DNA from: an uncultured Gammaproteobacteria bacterium
GTDB lineage: Bacteria > Pseudomonadota > Gammaproteobacteria > Pseudomonadales > Porticoccaceae
Reading direction: 5' to 3'
Assembly: GCA_913060555.1 (NCBI GenBank)
Contig: CAJXRS010000003.1
Coordinates: 1 to 59,341 of the forward strand
Length of the DNA stretch: 59,341 nt
Shown: positions 11,583 to 22,626 of the stretch, one piece after another
How positions within the stretch are numbered: the first letter of the stretch is position 1
Layout of the letters: each line of letters starts with the position of its first letter
Notes under the pieces: model-generated
The model's input: the letters and a program-made list of their open reading frames with translations, nothing else
The model's database searches: none
What the model was told of the DNA's origin: nothing
Position numbers and translations under genes: made by a program

Positions 11583-11922
11583 AAAACCTCCATCGTCCGA
11601 TGTCAGATTGAAAGTATCGGCACATCTCCCAGAGCCGCTCCCGGGACCGGACGCGCAGGGGAATGGAGCTTCCACCCCGAATACCACCGGGTTCCACAGC
11701 AGTCTTGTGGGGCACCGAGTATGGCAAGGCGCCGGGCGCGACGCCAACTCTGCCGCAACGATCCGGCAGCAGGCGTCAGCCAAGGGAACCACCAGCGGGA
11801 CCTGCCGATACGCCCAGCCGGAAGGTTAGTTCCGCGGCGTGACAATTTCTGGTCTGCACGGCGCGGCCCTCCGGCACCCGCCGCCCCAACCGCCGCCACA
11901 ATGCGGCAAGGAGTGATCGACG
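11583..11922. other. 340-bp divergent glgB/glgC intergenic region
   Basis: This gap must hold the promoters for glgB (minus) and glgC (plus). The glgB ribosome site GGAGG is at 11587-11591 and the glgC site AAGGAG at 11908-11913. I see no convincing sigma-70 -35/-10 pair for either gene and no strong inverted repeat. Short open frames crossing it have no recognisable homology. Confidence 0.6.
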
Positions 11923-13197
11923 ATGTCTGCCATAGCCGCTTCCCCGCTCCACGCGAGGATCTCCCGCGATACCCTTACCCTGATCCTCGCCGGCGGCTCC
12001 GGTAGCCGGCTGCACGACCTGACCCGCTGGCACGCCAAACCCGCGGTACCCTTTGGCGGCACCTACAAGACCATCGATTTCCCGCTTTCGAACTGCATCA
12101 ATTCCGACCTGCGGCGGATCTTCGTCCTCACCCAGTACAAGTCGCACTCCCTCAACCAGCACATACTCAAGGGCTGGCATCTGCTGCACCCGGAGCTGAA
12201 CGAATTCATCGAACTGCTGCCCGCGCAACAACGCACCGGTGACGGCTGGTATCTGGGCACCGCCGATGCGGTGCGCCAGAACCTGGACATCCTCCGTGAA
12301 CAGCGGCCGCAACGGGTGCTCATCCTGGCCGGCGACCATGTGTACAAAATGGATTACCGGCTGATGCTGCAGCGCCACCTCGACTCCGGTGCCGACGTCA
12401 CCATCGGCTGTGTGCCTGTTCCCCTGGCCGAAGCCCGGGAGTTCGGCGTAATCGCGGTCGACGATGCCGGTTGGGTGCGGCGCTTCGACGAAAAGCCTGA
12501 GGTACCCCCACCCTGGCCGGGCAACCCGGCGCAGGCCCTGGCCTCCATGGGCATCTACGTCTTCGAGCGCGCCTTTCTCGAGCGGGTGCTCGAAGACCAG
12601 CTCGCCGGCCAGCGGCCGGGGCACGACTTCGGCCGCGACATCCTCCCCGCGCTGCTCGGCCGCGCGCGGATCGCGGCCTACGATTTTCGCGATCCGGAAA
12701 CCGGGGAACCGGCCTACTGGCGCGACGTGGGCACCGTGGATGCCTATTACGAAGCGCATATGGACCTGCTTTCGGTGATCCCGCAGCTCGATCTCTATGA
12801 CCGGGACTGGCCGGTGTGGACCTATCAGGAGCAGGCGCCGCCCTGCAAGTTCGTGTTCGACAACGACCAGCGCCGCGGTCAGGCCCTGGACTCCATGGTC
12901 GCCTCTGGGTGTATCGTCTCCGGCGGCACGGTGCGGCGCTCATCATTGGGCGCCCATGTGCGGGTCAACAGCTTCGCGCTGGTGGAGGACTCGGTGGTAC
13001 TACCCAATGTCGACATCGGCCGCGGCTGCCGCCTGCGCCGGGTGGTGGTGGACACCAACTGCAAAATCCCCGCCGGCACAGTGATCGGTTTCGATGCGGC
13101 CGCCGATGCGCGCCGCTTTCACGTCTCACCCAAGGGCATCACCCTGGTTTCCGCGGAGATGCTGGCCGAGTCGGCACCCCACAGCCATGTCGCCTGA
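11923..13197 (+). CDS. glgC: Glucose-1-phosphate adenylyltransferase (ADP-glucose pyrophosphorylase)
   Basis: This 424-residue enzyme makes ADP-glucose from glucose 1-phosphate and ATP, the committed and usually allosterically controlled step of glycogen synthesis. The nucleotide-binding LILAGGSGSRL, the PFGGTYKTIDFPLSNCINSDLRRI block and the GTADAVRQN segment are in place. The C-terminal third has the hexapeptide-like left-handed beta-helix (VASGCIVSGGTVRRSS, GAHVRVNSFALVEDSVVLPNVDIGRGCRL). ATG at 11923 has AAGGAG nine bases upstream. It is divergent from glgB and convergent with glgP; a long inverted repeat separates it from glgP. Confidence 0.97.
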   Translation: MSAIAASPLHARISRDTLTLILAGGSGSRLHDLTRWHAKPAVPFGGTYKTIDFPLSNCINSDLRRIFVLTQYKSHSLNQHILKGWHLLHPELNEFIELLPAQQRTGDGWYLGTADAVRQNLDILREQRPQRVLILAGDHVYKMDYRLMLQRHLDSGADVTIGCVPVPLAEAREFGVIAVDDAGWVRRFDEKPEVPPPWPGNPAQALASMGIYVFERAFLERVLEDQLAGQRPGHDFGRDILPALLGRARIAAYDFRDPETGEPAYWRDVGTVDAYYEAHMDLLSVIPQLDLYDRDWPVWTYQEQAPPCKFVFDNDQRRGQALDSMVASGCIVSGGTVRRSSLGAHVRVNSFALVEDSVVLPNVDIGRGCRLRRVVVDTNCKIPAGTVIGFDAAADARRFHVSPKGITLVSAEMLAESAPHSHVA

Positions 13198-13246
13198 GCC
13201 GGCAGCGCCGCGCCGCGCCCTGCCCCGGGCCGACGCTGCCTTGCTA

Positions 13247-13319
13247 AGTGGGCCACGCGGCTAATTTAGGTAACGCTCAGAGCCACTGTGCTGGTGCGAA
13301 TCAAGCCGCGTGGCCCACT
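13247..13319. repeat. Inverted repeat, 16-bp perfect arms, between glgC and glgP
   Basis: The left arm AGTGGGCCACGCGGCT (13247-13262) and its exact reverse complement AGCCGCGTGGCCCACT (13304-13319) flank 41 bases. The right arm runs into the glgP stop codon. Each arm contains an internal GCC-GCGT-GGC mini-palindrome, giving a REP-like look. The genes on either side converge here, so a bidirectional terminator is possible, but no T-run follows on either strand. A third copy of the arm sequence lies at 30199-30215. Confidence 0.75.
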
Positions 13320-15909
13320 AGAGCCACCGCATACGGCCCAATTCGAAGGGATGGGCGAGCAACTCGTGCCAGGGATAGGCGCGGATCTGGTAGCTGAGCA
13401 AACCGGATTCCGGGGGAACCAGGTCGAGTGCGAACAGGGCGCGGCCGTCGGGCAGGGAACCAGCGTGGGCGAACGCATGCGCCGAGTGCGCCTCGAATGC
13501 CCCCGTGGCCGACTCTGAGCCCAGCACGCACTCGACCGCGACGTCCTCCGGCGCCAGGACACCCAGCGCCACCGCAACCCGCAGGGAGAGAGGCTGGTCC
13601 TGGTGGATACTGTCCGGCGCGATATCCGCCAGCTCCAGGTGCAGCTCGGGCCAGCCGGCCAGCACTCGCTGCTTCCACTGCGCCAGGGTCCTGGCGCCGG
13701 ACCAATCGTCGGCCGCCAGCCGCCGACCCTGATACCGGGCCGGCTGATAATATCGCTCCAGGTAATCGGCCACCATGCGCTCGGCGTTGAAGCGCGGGAT
13801 GATGGTCTTCATCGCCGCCTTGGCGCGTTCCACCCAGCCGCGCGAGTAACCGTGGCTGTTGCGCTCGAAGTAGAGCGGAATGACCTCATGCTCCAGCAGG
13901 TCGAGCAGTTCGCCGGCCTCCTCGCGATCGCGAAACTCGGCGCTGAACGCCGAGCCGTGCGGGGCGATCCCCCAGCCGTTGTCGCCGTTGTGGCCCTCCG
14001 CCCACCAGCCGTCGAGCACACTGAGGTTGACCACGCCATTGACCGCCGCTTTCTGGCCGGACGTGCCGCTGGCCTCCTGCGGATACTGGGGGGTGTTGAG
14101 CCAGACGTCGACACCGGTGACCAGTTTGCGGGCCAGGGCGATGTCGTAATCCTCCACCAGCAGTACCCGGCCCTCGAAGCGCGGCTCGGCCGCATAGCGG
14201 TGCAGGGCGCGGATCAACTCCTGGCCCGGCTGATCGGCCGGGTGCGCCTTGCCGGCGAAGATCAACACCACGGGGCGCTGCGGGTCATCGAGCAGACGCG
14301 CCAGGCGTTCGGGATCGGAAAAGATCAGGGTGGCGCGCTTGTAGGTCGCGAAGCGGCGCCCGAAACCGATCATCATCACACTGCGCTCGCTGCCCGCCAG
14401 GTGGCGGGTGACCTTGGCGATCTGGGTCGGACTGTGGCCGTTACGGGTGAGCTGGCGGGTAAGGCGCTCGCGCAGGGCGTCGGCGAGTTTGGACTTCAGA
14501 TGCTCGCGCTGACTCCAGAATACATGACCGGGAATCTCGTCGATCCGCTGCCAGTAGTCCAGGCTGCAGAGCTCATTGCGCCAGTTGCCGCCGAACTGCT
14601 GATTGAAATAGGTGACCCATTCACGCGCCAGAAAGGTCGGCACATGGATGCCGTTGGTGACATGGCCGATGGGATTTTCGCCGGGCTCGATCTCCGGCCA
14701 GACATAGGCTTCCATGCGCGCGGCGACACTGCCGTGGATGGCGCTGACGCCATTGTGAAAGCGTGACCCGCGCAACGCCAGGGCGGTCATGTTGAACAGC
14801 TGCTCGCCGTCGGGGCTGGCGCCCAGGGCCAGGAACTGTTCCTTGTCGATACCGAGCTCGGCGATATAGGGTCCCAGGTAATGCTCGATCAGACCGCGGT
14901 CGAAACGATCGTGGCCCGCTGCCACCGGTGTATGGGTGGTGAACACGGTATCCGCGGCGACCGCCTCCAGGGCAGCGGCGAATTCCAGGCCTTGCGCAAC
15001 CAGCTCGCGACAGCGCTCGACGATCTGAAACGCAGCATGGCCCTCGTTGATATGCCACACACTGGGCGCCAGACCCAGCGCCCGCTGCGCGCGCACCCCG
15101 CCGATACCGAGCACGATCTCCTGGCGGATGCGCTCGACTTCGCCGCCTCCATAGAGCTGATAGGTGATGGCGCGGTCCTCACGCGGGTTGCGGTCGATAT
15201 CCGAGTCGAGCAGGTAGAGCCGGATGTGCCCCACCTGGGCCATCCAGACCCGCAGGGCGACGCTGCGCTCGCCCACCTGGACCTCGACGATCAGCGGGCC
15301 GCGCCGCCCCCCGGCGCAGCTCACCGGCAGGTCCTCGATCCGCGACGGATGGTAATGGGCGACTTGGTTGCCCTCGGCATCGATGGTCTGACGGAAATAG
15401 CCCAGCCGGTAGAGGATACCCACAGCGACAAAGGGGATATCCAGGTCGCTCATCGCCTTGCAGTAGTCGCCGGCGAGGATGCCCAGACCGCCGGAGTAGA
15501 TCGGGAAGCTCTCGTGGAGACCGAACTCGGCACAGGCGTAGGAAATCAGATTGCCTCGATCGTCATCGGACGGCTCACGCTCACGCTCACGCTCACGCTC
15601 ACGCTCGCGCTCGCGCTCGCGACTGCGGCGGAATTCCAGGTAGCTGTGATAGGCGGACATCACGCTGCGGAAATCCTGTAGAAAGACCGGGTCGGACACC
15701 GCCCGGTCGAGCCGCTCCTGGGCGACGCGGCGCAGAAATACCTTGGGGTTGTGCCCGCAGCGCTCCCAGAGCTCGGCGTCGAGGCGAAAAAACAGGCCGC
15801 GGACACCGCGATCCCAGCTGTAGAGGAGATTGTCTGCCAGCTGCTCCAGCCCCTGCAGTTCGGGGGGCAGACGGGGTTGGACTTCGACGCTGAAACACTG
15901 TCCGGACAT
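13318..15909 (-). CDS. glgP: Alpha-glucan (glycogen) phosphorylase, DUF3417-type
   Basis: This 863-residue enzyme releases glucose 1-phosphate from glycogen. It belongs to the phosphorylase group with an N-terminal DUF3417 domain (LADNLLYSWDRGVRGLFFRLD), not the shorter E. coli GlgP/MalP branch. YSGGLGILAGDYCKAMSDLDIPF, WHINEGHAAF and TTHTPVAAGHDRFD are characteristic. ASGTSGQKAAVNG carries the lysine expected to bind pyridoxal phosphate. The ATG at 15909 (MSGQCFSVEV) is the likely start; the longer frame adds unrelated residues. A run of Glu-Arg dipeptides near residue 100 is encoded by a hexanucleotide repeat and is not a normal family feature. Upstream on the same strand is fructose-bisphosphate aldolase. 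Confidence 0.94.
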   Translation of the reverse strand: MSGQCFSVEVQPRLPPELQGLEQLADNLLYSWDRGVRGLFFRLDAELWERCGHNPKVFLRRVAQERLDRAVSDPVFLQDFRSVMSAYHSYLEFRRSREREREREREREREREPSDDDRGNLISYACAEFGLHESFPIYSGGLGILAGDYCKAMSDLDIPFVAVGILYRLGYFRQTIDAEGNQVAHYHPSRIEDLPVSCAGGRRGPLIVEVQVGERSVALRVWMAQVGHIRLYLLDSDIDRNPREDRAITYQLYGGGEVERIRQEIVLGIGGVRAQRALGLAPSVWHINEGHAAFQIVERCRELVAQGLEFAAALEAVAADTVFTTHTPVAAGHDRFDRGLIEHYLGPYIAELGIDKEQFLALGASPDGEQLFNMTALALRGSRFHNGVSAIHGSVAARMEAYVWPEIEPGENPIGHVTNGIHVPTFLAREWVTYFNQQFGGNWRNELCSLDYWQRIDEIPGHVFWSQREHLKSKLADALRERLTRQLTRNGHSPTQIAKVTRHLAGSERSVMMIGFGRRFATYKRATLIFSDPERLARLLDDPQRPVVLIFAGKAHPADQPGQELIRALHRYAAEPRFEGRVLLVEDYDIALARKLVTGVDVWLNTPQYPQEASGTSGQKAAVNGVVNLSVLDGWWAEGHNGDNGWGIAPHGSAFSAEFRDREEAGELLDLLEHEVIPLYFERNSHGYSRGWVERAKAAMKTIIPRFNAERMVADYLERYYQPARYQGRRLAADDWSGARTLAQWKQRVLAGWPELHLELADIAPDSIHQDQPLSLRVAVALGVLAPEDVAVECVLGSESATGAFEAHSAHAFAHAGSLPDGRALFALDLVPPESGLLSYQIRAYPWHELLAHPFELGRMRWL
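15573..15620 (-). repeat. Hexanucleotide tandem repeat (8 units) inside glgP
   Basis: On the plus strand there are five copies of GCTCAC followed by three of GCTCGC with no interruption. In glgP they encode an alternating Glu-Arg run ahead of PSDDDRG. Because the unit is six bases, copy-number change keeps the frame and only alters the length of a charged linker. The two halves differ by one base, consistent with repeat expansion plus a point change. Confidence 0.9.
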
Positions 15910-15972
15910 GGCATCACCGCACTGGGATGAAGATGAAAATGGGGGGAGGCGCAGGCAGTGCCATTCTCGCCG

Positions 15973-15997
15973 CCGGTCATGGAGATTCCGTGACCGG
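15973..15997 (-). repeat. Intercistronic hairpin between fba and glgP
   Basis: CCGGTCA (15973-15979) pairs with TGACCGG (15991-15997), and GGA/TCC inside can extend the stem to a three-base loop with one imperfect pair. It lies in the 111-base gap after the aldolase stop codon and before glgP. No T-run follows it on the minus strand. It may act as an mRNA processing or stability element or as a weak terminator. Confidence 0.5.
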
Positions 15998-16020
15998 GGC
16001 GGTGCAGCCAACGCCCGGGT

Positions 16021-17070
16021 TCAGGCGATGGTCACCCGGGGCGAGAGGTAGACATCCTGAATGGCGTGCAGCAGGCGCACGCCTTCGGCCATGGGCTTTT
16101 GAAAGGCCTTGCGCCCGGAAATCAGGCCGCTGCCCCCGGCGCGCTTGTTGATCACCGCGGTGCGCACTGCCTGATGCAGATCGTCGCTGCCGGACGCACC
16201 GCCGGAGTTGATCAGTCCCACACGTCCCATGTAGCAGCAGGCAACCTGGTAGCGTACCCAGTCAATGGGATGGTCGGCGACCAGCTCGCCGTACAGGCGA
16301 GGGTCGGTCTTGCCGAAGCCGATGGCCGGAAAACCGCCATTACACTCCGCCTGTTTCTGCTTGACGATATCCGCCTGGATGGTCGCCGCCAGGTGATTGG
16401 CCTGACCGGTGAGATCGGCCGCGGTGTGATAGTCGGTATCGCCCCGCTTGAACTCAGGGTTGCGCAGATAGGCCCAGAGCACGGTGACCATGCCCAGTTC
16501 GTGGGCCCGGGCGAACGCGGTACTGACCTCCTCGATCTGGCGGCGGGACTCGGGCGCGCCGAAGTAGACCGTCGCGCCCACCGCTACTGCCCCCAGGTCG
16601 AAGGCCTGCTCGACATCGGCGAACGGTGTCTGGTCATGGATGTTGGGATAGGTCAGCAGTTCGTTATGGTTGAGCTTGACCAGAAAGGGAATCCGGTGCG
16701 CGTACTTGCGGCTGATCGCACCCAACACCCCCAGGGTCGAGGCGACGCCATTGCAGCCGCCCTCGATGGCCAGTTCGACGATCTTCTCGGGATCGAAATA
16801 TTCCGGGTTGGGGGCAAAGGATGCCCCGGCGGAGTGTTCCACGCCCTGGTCGACGGGCAGCAGCGACAGATAGCCGGTGCCCGCCAGCCTGCCGGTATTG
16901 AACAGCGTCTGCAGGTTGCGCAGCACCGCCGGTTTACGATCGCTGTACAGCCACACCCGATCGATGAAATCCGGTCCGGGCAGGTGCAGTTGGGCAGCGG
17001 TGATGCCGGTACAGCTGTGGCCGAGCAGGGACTCGGTCTCTGCGCCGAGGAACGATTCGATGGGATCCAT
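16021..17070 (-). CDS. fba: Class I fructose-bisphosphate aldolase (FbaB/DhnA type)
   Basis: This 349-residue Schiff-base aldolase interconverts fructose 1,6-bisphosphate with dihydroxyacetone phosphate and glyceraldehyde 3-phosphate. Seen in the protein are [44 protein letters not shown] (a lysine region typical of the DhnA family), [11 protein letters not shown], and the C-terminal [20 protein letters not shown] that binds phosphate. The ATG at 17070 follows GAGGCGACGT. It reads toward glgP on the same strand, linking glycogen breakdown and glycolysis, and is divergent from the MarR gene. Confidence 0.93.
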   Translation of the reverse strand: MDPIESFLGAETESLLGHSCTGITAAQLHLPGPDFIDRVWLYSDRKPAVLRNLQTLFNTGRLAGTGYLSLLPVDQGVEHSAGASFAPNPEYFDPEKIVELAIEGGCNGVASTLGVLGAISRKYAHRIPFLVKLNHNELLTYPNIHDQTPFADVEQAFDLGAVAVGATVYFGAPESRRQIEEVSTAFARAHELGMVTVLWAYLRNPEFKRGDTDYHTAADLTGQANHLAATIQADIVKQKQAECNGGFPAIGFGKTDPRLYGELVADHPIDWVRYQVACCYMGRVGLINSGGASGSDDLHQAVRTAVINKRAGGSGLISGRKAFQKPMAEGVRLLHAIQDVYLSPRVTIA

Positions 17071-17151
17071 ACGTCGCCTCATCGGTCGTGGCGAATCAGA
17101 TACCTCACGATAACCTATTCCCGCCCGCCTTGGCAGACGCCCGCCGCGGGG

Positions 17152-17180
17152 TTGCGCGCGCCCCCGGGGGCGGGGATACT
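17152..17180 (+). promoter_or_regulatory. Possible sigma-70 promoter for the MarR-type gene
   Basis: TTGCGC (17152-17157) and GATACT (17175-17180) are separated by 17 bases and would start transcription about 25 bases before the ATG at 17213. Neither box is a strong match, so this is only a candidate. Confidence 0.3.
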
Positions 17181-17212
17181 TAACTATAAGCGTGGCATAT
17201 GGATTACTTCCC

Positions 17213-17647
17213 ATGGGTATCGACAAAGACAGCTTGGGCTTCCTGGTCGCAGATGTTTCCCGCCTACTGCGAACTGCCTTCCAACGCCGCCTGGGCAGCG
17301 ACGGCCTGACCTTTCTGCAGGCCCGGGCACTGGTCTATATCTCTCGCCACGAGGGGGTACGCCAGAACCAACTCGCCGAGCTGCTCGAGATCCAGCCCAT
17401 CACTCTGGTGCACATCATCGACCAACTCGAAGCCCGCAAGCTGGTCAAGCGCACCACTGACAACCGCGATCGCCGCGCCAAACTGCTGTTCCTGTCCTCA
17501 GCCGCACAACCGGTACTGGATTCCATCGAGGAAGTGGTCGAATCCATCCGCTATGACGCCATGACCGGCCTCGACAACCAGCAAGCCTCCCTGGCGGTCG
17601 CTGCACTGCGCCGGATCCGCGCCAACCTGGCCCCGGATCCGGCCTGA
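17213..17647 (+). CDS. MarR-family transcriptional regulator
   Basis: The protein is 144 residues, the standard size for MarR winged-helix repressors. An N-terminal helix ([19 protein letters not shown]) for dimerisation precedes the helix-turn-helix [32 protein letters not shown] and the wing [14 protein letters not shown]. The ATG at 17213 (MGIDKDSLG) is preferred over a GTG at 17192. It is divergent from fba and lies 11 bases upstream of the photolyase gene, so it may share a transcript with phrB or control one of its neighbours. The ligand cannot be guessed. Confidence 0.9.
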   Translation: MGIDKDSLGFLVADVSRLLRTAFQRRLGSDGLTFLQARALVYISRHEGVRQNQLAELLEIQPITLVHIIDQLEARKLVKRTTDNRDRRAKLLFLSSAAQPVLDSIEEVVESIRYDAMTGLDNQQASLAVAALRRIRANLAPDPA

Positions 17648-17658
17648 GCGCAACCCAT

Positions 17659-19080
17659 ATGCAGCTGGTCTGGCTGCGCAACGATCTACGACTGGGCGAC
17701 AACCCTGCCCTGCTGGGCGCCGCCGCGCCCCGCCGCGGCGTGCTGGCAGTCGCCGCCCTGACCCCGGAGCAATGGCGCTCGCACGATGAATCCCCGGCGC
17801 GCCTGGCCTTCTGGTTGGCCAACCTGCGGGCCCTGCAAACCGATCTCGCGGCACACAATATCGGTCTGCAACTGCTGTCTGCGGCCGGTTACGCAGAGCT
17901 GCCCCAACAGTTGCTGGCGCTGGCCCGGGAAACCCGGGTCAGCGGCCTGTGGTTCAACCGCGAATACGCGCTCAACGAAGTCCGCCGCGATCAAGCAGTG
18001 ACGCAGGCGTTCGATGCCGCCGGAATCACTGTGCACCCCTGTGACGGAGACGCGATGGTGCCGCCCGGACGCCTGACGACGCAGGCGGGCACCCCGTTTC
18101 GAATCTTCACGCCCTTCGCCCGCGCCTGGCGCCGGGAGCTGGCCGCGACCGCAGTGCAGCCACTGCCGCGCCCGGCCCGTCAACCAGCGCCGGCGCCGGG
18201 ACCTCCGGTCATCATCCCGACCGAACTCCCTGGCTGGCAGCCCGGCTATCGCGACGACCTCTGGCCTGCCGGGGGCACGTCGGCCATGCGCCGCCTGCAG
18301 GATTTCCTCGACGGCACCCACTCGGACTATGCCGCCCAGCGCGATTTTCCGGGAGACGCGGGCACCTCCAGGCTGTCGCCCTACCTGAGCTGCGGCGTGC
18401 TTTCGGCCCGCCAATGTCTGGCCGGCGTCGCGGCACGGGCCACTGGCCCGGAGTGGATGGACGATCCCTGGGTAAACGAAATCGCCTGGCGGGATTTCTT
18501 TCGCCATCTGATCGCGGCCTTTCCCGGCCTCAGTCGCTGGCGACCATTCCGTCCGGAGATCGAGGCACGAATTCAGTGGCGCAACGACCAGCGATTCTGG
18601 CAAGCCTGGACGCTGGGCGAGACCGGCTTCCCGATCGTCGATGCAGGTATGCGCGAACTGCTCGCCACCGGCTGGATGCACAACCGGGTACGCATGGTTA
18701 CCGCGAGCTTCCTGACCAAATTGCTGGGCGTGGACTGGCGTTGGGGCGCGCGGTTTTTCATGCGCCACCTGATCGACGGGGACTTCGCCTCCAATCTCGG
18801 CGGATGGCAGTGGAGCGCCTCGGTGGGTGCCGATGCCGCACCCTACTTCCGGATCTTCAATCCGGTTGCCCAGGCTCGGCGCTTTGATCCGCACGGTAGC
18901 TACGTGGCCCGCTGGCTACCGGAACTCGCGCGGGTCGCGCCCCGGGACCGCGCCGACCCCGAAGCGGCCGTGGCTGCGGGCCGGCCGCCGCCGATCATCG
19001 ACTACCGCAAGGCGCGCGCCCGCAGCCTGGCGGATTACCAGGCAGCGGGCGCAGCGCGCCAGCACCTTACCAGCCGGTGA
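17659..19080 (+). CDS. phrB: Deoxyribodipyrimidine photolyase (CPD photolyase, class I)
   Basis: This 473-residue flavoprotein splits cyclobutane pyrimidine dimers with light. The N-terminal alpha/beta antenna domain begins [16 protein letters not shown]. The FAD-binding half has [77 protein letters not shown] and the [30 protein letters not shown] signature. The last 14 bases overlap the 3' end of sucD on the other strand. A photolyase suggests a habitat exposed to sunlight. Confidence 0.95.
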   Translation: MQLVWLRNDLRLGDNPALLGAAAPRRGVLAVAALTPEQWRSHDESPARLAFWLANLRALQTDLAAHNIGLQLLSAAGYAELPQQLLALARETRVSGLWFNREYALNEVRRDQAVTQAFDAAGITVHPCDGDAMVPPGRLTTQAGTPFRIFTPFARAWRRELAATAVQPLPRPARQPAPAPGPPVIIPTELPGWQPGYRDDLWPAGGTSAMRRLQDFLDGTHSDYAAQRDFPGDAGTSRLSPYLSCGVLSARQCLAGVAARATGPEWMDDPWVNEIAWRDFFRHLIAAFPGLSRWRPFRPEIEARIQWRNDQRFWQAWTLGETGFPIVDAGMRELLATGWMHNRVRMVTASFLTKLLGVDWRWGARFFMRHLIDGDFASNLGGWQWSASVGADAAPYFRIFNPVAQARRFDPHGSYVARWLPELARVAPRDRADPEAAVAAGRPPPIIDYRKARARSLADYQAAGAARQHLTSR

Positions 19081-19939
19081 CTTCTTGCAACGCCTGGCCG
19101 ATATCGGCCAGGCTGCGTACCGTCTTGACTCCGGCATCTTCCAGAGCTGCGAACTTCTCCGCGGCGGTGCCCTTGCCACCGGCGATGATGGCCCCGGCGT
19201 GGCCCATGCGTTTGCCGGCGGGGGCAGTGACACCGGCGATGTAGGAGACCACCGGCTTGGTGATTTCGGCCTTGATGAAGGCCGCGGCCTCTTCTTCGGC
19301 GCTGCCGCCGATCTCCCCGATCATGACGATGGCTTCGGTCTTGGGGTCTTTCTCGAACAGCCCCAGAATGTCGATGAAACTGGAACCGGGGATGGGGTCG
19401 CCGCCGATGCCCACGCAGGTGGACTGGCCAAACCCGTAGTCCGTGGTCTGCTTGACCGCCTCATAGGTCAGGGTGCCGGAACGGGACACCACGCCCACCT
19501 TGCCGGGCTGGTGGATATGTCCGGGCATGATGCCGATCTTGCATTCACCCGGGGTGATGACGCCTGGACAATTGGGCCCGATCAGGCGCACACCCAGCTC
19601 GCCGCACTTCACCTTGCACACCAGCATGTCGAGGGTGGGAATGCCCTCGGTGATACAGACGATCAACTTGACGCCGGCCTGCGCGGCCTCGAGGATCGAG
19701 TCCTTGCAGAATGGCGCCGGCACATAGATCACCGAGGCGTCGGCGCCGGTCGCCGCGACGGCTTCGGCCACCGTATTGAATACCGGCAGACCCAGATGCT
19801 CCTGGCCACCCTTGCCCGGGGTCACACCACCCACCAGCCGGGTGCCGTAGGCCAGCGCCTGCTCGGAATGCAGGGTGCCCTGAGCGCCGGTGAAACCCTG
19901 GCAGATCACCTTGGTATTGCTGTCGATCAAGATACTCAT
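19067..19939 (-). CDS. sucD: Succinyl-CoA synthetase alpha subunit
   Basis: This 290-residue subunit binds CoA and carries the phosphohistidine of succinyl-CoA synthetase in the TCA cycle. [24 protein letters not shown] begins the CoA-binding Rossmann domain, [20 protein letters not shown] is conserved, and [10 protein letters not shown] contains the expected active-site His. It is the last gene of the sdh-suc block. Its start overlaps the sucC stop by four bases (ATGA), so the two subunits are probably coupled. The gene ends inside the 3' end of phrB with no room for a terminator. Confidence 0.97.
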   Translation of the reverse strand: MSILIDSNTKVICQGFTGAQGTLHSEQALAYGTRLVGGVTPGKGGQEHLGLPVFNTVAEAVAATGADASVIYVPAPFCKDSILEAAQAGVKLIVCITEGIPTLDMLVCKVKCGELGVRLIGPNCPGVITPGECKIGIMPGHIHQPGKVGVVSRSGTLTYEAVKQTTDYGFGQSTCVGIGGDPIPGSSFIDILGLFEKDPKTEAIVMIGEIGGSAEEEAAAFIKAEITKPVVSYIAGVTAPAGKRMGHAGAIIAGGKGTAAEKFAALEDAGVKTVRSLADIGQALQEVTGW

Positions 19940-21105
19940 GCGCCCTTCTCCGCTGCCGCTACCACGCGCTGCGCCGCGTCCGTCAGACTTTCCGCAGCAA
20001 TGATGTTGAGCCCGCTCTCGGCGAGCAGAGCCGCGCCCCGATCGGCATTGTTGCCTTCCAGACGCACGACCACGGGCACCTCGACACCCACTTCCTGAAC
20101 CGCGCCGATGATGCCCTCGGCGATCAGGTCGCAGCGCACGATGCCACCGAAGATATTGACCAGCACCGCCTTCACGTTGGCGTCCGAGAGGATGATCTTG
20201 AAGGCCTCCGTGACCCGCTCCTTGGTGGCACCGCCGCCGACATCGAGGAAGTTGGCCGGCGCCCCGCCGTGCAGCTTGACGATATCCATGGTGCCCATGG
20301 CCAAACCGGCGCCGTTGACCATGCAGCCGATGCTGCCGTCGAGAGCGACATAGTTGAGATCCCACTGGGCGGCGTGCGCCTCGCGCGGATCCTCCTGAGA
20401 GGGATCGTGCATGGCCTTGATGGCCGGCTGGCGGTAGAGCGCATTGCCGTCCACATTGATCTTGGCGTCGAGGCAGTGCAGGTCACCCGCCTCGGTGATG
20501 ACCAGCGGATTCACTTCGATAAGCGCCAGGTCCTTGTCCTCAAAGAGTTGCGCGAGCCCCAAAAAGATCTTGGTGAACTGACCGATCTGCTTGCCGCTGA
20601 GGCCGAGCTGGAAGGCGAGTTCGCGGGCCTGAAAGGGCTGTGCGCCGGTGAGCGGATCGATGCTCGCCTTGAGAATTTTGTCCGGCGTTTCCTCGGCGAC
20701 CTTTTCGATCTCCACGCCGCCTTCGGTGGAAGCCATGAAGACGATCCTGCGGCTGGCGCGATCGACCACCGCGCCCAGATACAGCTCCTGGGCGATGTCC
20801 GTGCAGGACTCCACCAGAATGCGGCTCACGGGCTGCCCGTCGGCATCGGTCTGGTAGGTGACCAGGCGCTGTCCCAGCCACTGTTGGGCAAAGGCGCGGA
20901 TCGCCTCGACGGAATCCACCAGCTTCACGCCACCCGCCTTGCCGCGGCCCCCCGCATGGACCTGGGCCTTGACCACCCAGCGGTCACCGCCAATGGTGCC
21001 GGCCGCGGCGGTGGCCTCGTCGACTGTCTCCGCGGCGATCCCTATGGATACCGGAAGGCCGTACTCGGCAAACAGTTGCTTGCCTTGATATTCATGCAGA
21101 TTCAT
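19936..21105 (-). CDS. sucC: Succinyl-CoA synthetase beta subunit
   Basis: This 389-residue ATP-grasp subunit supplies the nucleotide site and part of the succinate site. [61 protein letters not shown] and the [16 protein letters not shown] phosphate-binding block are standard, as is [20 protein letters not shown]. Whether it uses ATP or GTP cannot be read with confidence. It lies 51 bases after lpdA on the same strand. Confidence 0.97.
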   Translation of the reverse strand: MNLHEYQGKQLFAEYGLPVSIGIAAETVDEATAAAGTIGGDRWVVKAQVHAGGRGKAGGVKLVDSVEAIRAFAQQWLGQRLVTYQTDADGQPVSRILVESCTDIAQELYLGAVVDRASRRIVFMASTEGGVEIEKVAEETPDKILKASIDPLTGAQPFQARELAFQLGLSGKQIGQFTKIFLGLAQLFEDKDLALIEVNPLVITEAGDLHCLDAKINVDGNALYRQPAIKAMHDPSQEDPREAHAAQWDLNYVALDGSIGCMVNGAGLAMGTMDIVKLHGGAPANFLDVGGGATKERVTEAFKIILSDANVKAVLVNIFGGIVRCDLIAEGIIGAVQEVGVEVPVVVRLEGNNADRGAALLAESGLNIIAAESLTDAAQRVVAAAEKGA

Positions 21106-21156
21106 AGCGGGGTTCCCGTTGCTGGATACGGTTGTGGTTTCTGGATTGGCGGCGGC

Positions 21157-22605
<1,449 letters not shown>

Positions 22606-22626
22606 TCAGCTCAATTCCGGTAATCG

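Noticed and set aside
11583-11792. A longer N-terminus for glgB.
   Set aside because: The GTG at 11582 has a good GGAGG site and gives the usual enzyme length; the upstream residues look like untranslated leader.
13198-13317. A mobile element bounded by the glgC/glgP inverted repeats.
   Set aside because: Only 41 bases lie between the arms, with no coding content, and no flanking target duplication is visible.
15573-15620. A CRISPR-like or other array because of regular short repeats.
   Set aside because: The repeats are directly adjacent hexamers with no spacers and lie inside the glgP coding frame.
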